Part shown: one piece after another, positions 63,603-64,000 of the stretch
Layout of the letters: the number at the start of each line of letters is the position of its first letter
How positions within the stretch are numbered: position 1 is the first letter of the stretch
From: Rubrivivax sp.
GTDB taxonomy: Bacteria; Pseudomonadota; Gammaproteobacteria; Burkholderiales; Burkholderiaceae_C
DNA length: 64,000 nt
Assembly: GCA_016707445.1 (NCBI GenBank)
Contig: JADJHR010000003.1
Coordinates: 62,001-126,000, forward strand
Reading direction: 5' to 3'
The notes under the pieces: generated by a model
What the model was told of the DNA's origin: nothing
What the model saw: only the letters and a program-made list of their open reading frames with translations
Databases searched by the model: none
Position numbers and translations under genes: made by a program

Positions 63603-64000
63603 ATGGACAATCCGGGTGTGAGTCTGCACCGCATCCGAAACCGCCTTGCTGCCCGCATCGTGCGTGGCGCCCTGCTGCTTCTGGCGTGGGCGCCGGTACT
63701 GCCACTGCCGGCAGCGGCCGGCGACAAGGTCGACCACGAGCGTGCGCGTGCGGCCGTGCAGGCGGGTGAGGTGCTGCCGCTGGCGACGCTGCTCGAACGC
63801 CTGCAGCGCACACACCCGGGCCAGGTGCTCGAACTCGAACTCGAGCGCGAAGACGGCCGCTGGATCTACGAGCTCAAGCTGCTGCAGACCGACGGGCAGT
63901 TGCTCAAGCTGGAGGTCGACGCGGCCACCGGCCAGGTGCTTGAGCTCAAGCGCAAAGACCAGCGCAAGGTCCAGCGCAAGACGCCAAGCAAGACCCCACC
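63603..64000 (+). CDS. PepSY domain protein, partial
   Basis: An open frame running off the right edge, at least 132 residues. It has a signal-type helix (GALLLLAWAPVLPLPAAAGD) and then a PepSY pattern (LPLATLLERLQRTHPGQVLE, WIYELKLLQTDGQLLKLEVD) with a Lys-rich tail. An alternative GTG start at 63618 is in the same frame. It is a tandem paralogue of the previous gene. Such pairs often precede a response regulator and kinase. Confidence 0.75.
   Translation, partial: MDNPGVSLHRIRNRLAARIVRGALLLLAWAPVLPLPAAAGDKVDHERARAAVQAGEVLPLATLLERLQRTHPGQVLELELEREDGRWIYELKLLQTDGQLLKLEVDAATGQVLELKRKDQRKVQRKTPSKTP

Overview
The window is GC-rich (about 70 percent by eye), densely coded DNA from a Burkholderiales-type betaproteobacterium. 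It carries a tripartite-tricarboxylate (Bug) binding protein, a CaiB-type CoA-transferase beside an acyl-CoA dehydrogenase, several LysR regulators, a Liv-type transporter and a DabA/DabB inorganic-carbon pump. A freshwater or soil organism of the Rubrivivax/Leptothrix/Methylibium kind, possibly a facultative autotroph, would fit, but genus cannot be fixed from sequence alone. I saw no rRNA, tRNA, CRISPR array or insertion sequence.

Layout. 1-6 kb: RlpA-like protein, secreted transglutaminase-like protein, TlpA thioredoxin and a sterol-desaturase-family protein on the minus strand, then a plus-strand trio of ArsR-rhodanese regulator, DsrE protein and GH84 hexosaminidase-like protein. 6-12 kb: a large secreted protein of unknown function, a broken BTAD/AAA-ATPase regulator and two small unknowns. 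12-25 kb: a catabolic island with a Liv-type ABC transporter, an M20 amidohydrolase, an M81 (MlrC-like) protein, a GntR regulator, methylmalonate-semialdehyde dehydrogenase, an omega-aminotransferase and a LysR regulator. The set could import and degrade an N-carbamoyl or N-acyl amino acid such as N-carbamoyl-beta-alanine. 25-31 kb: a secreted DsrE protein, flavin reductase, YbjQ protein, and a LytTR regulator with one normal and one degenerate LytS-type sensor. 31-36 kb: ECF sigma factor, anti-sigma factor, DUF4331 protein, lipoprotein and a truncated TPR gene. 35.5-49 kb: a cation island with an RNase II-family gene, MgtA, and kdpFABC-corA-kdpDE. 49-54 kb: CoA-transferase, Bug protein and acyl-CoA dehydrogenase with a divergent LysR. 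54-58 kb: TonB receptor, NiCoT nickel/cobalt permease and NikR. 58-63 kb: LysR regulator with dabB-dabA. 63-64 kb: two PepSY proteins, the second cut by the window edge.

Quality. Six genes are interrupted by small frameshifts (near 9475, 23000, 35280, 36360, 43145 and 46986). Four look like single missing bases, one like a single extra G, and one is ambiguous. They hit conserved genes in otherwise intact operons (kdpB, kdpD, the aminotransferase), so sequencing or assembly error is a serious alternative to real gene decay. The BTAD gene also has an in-frame stop and the TPR gene is truncated, so those two are more likely true pseudogenes.
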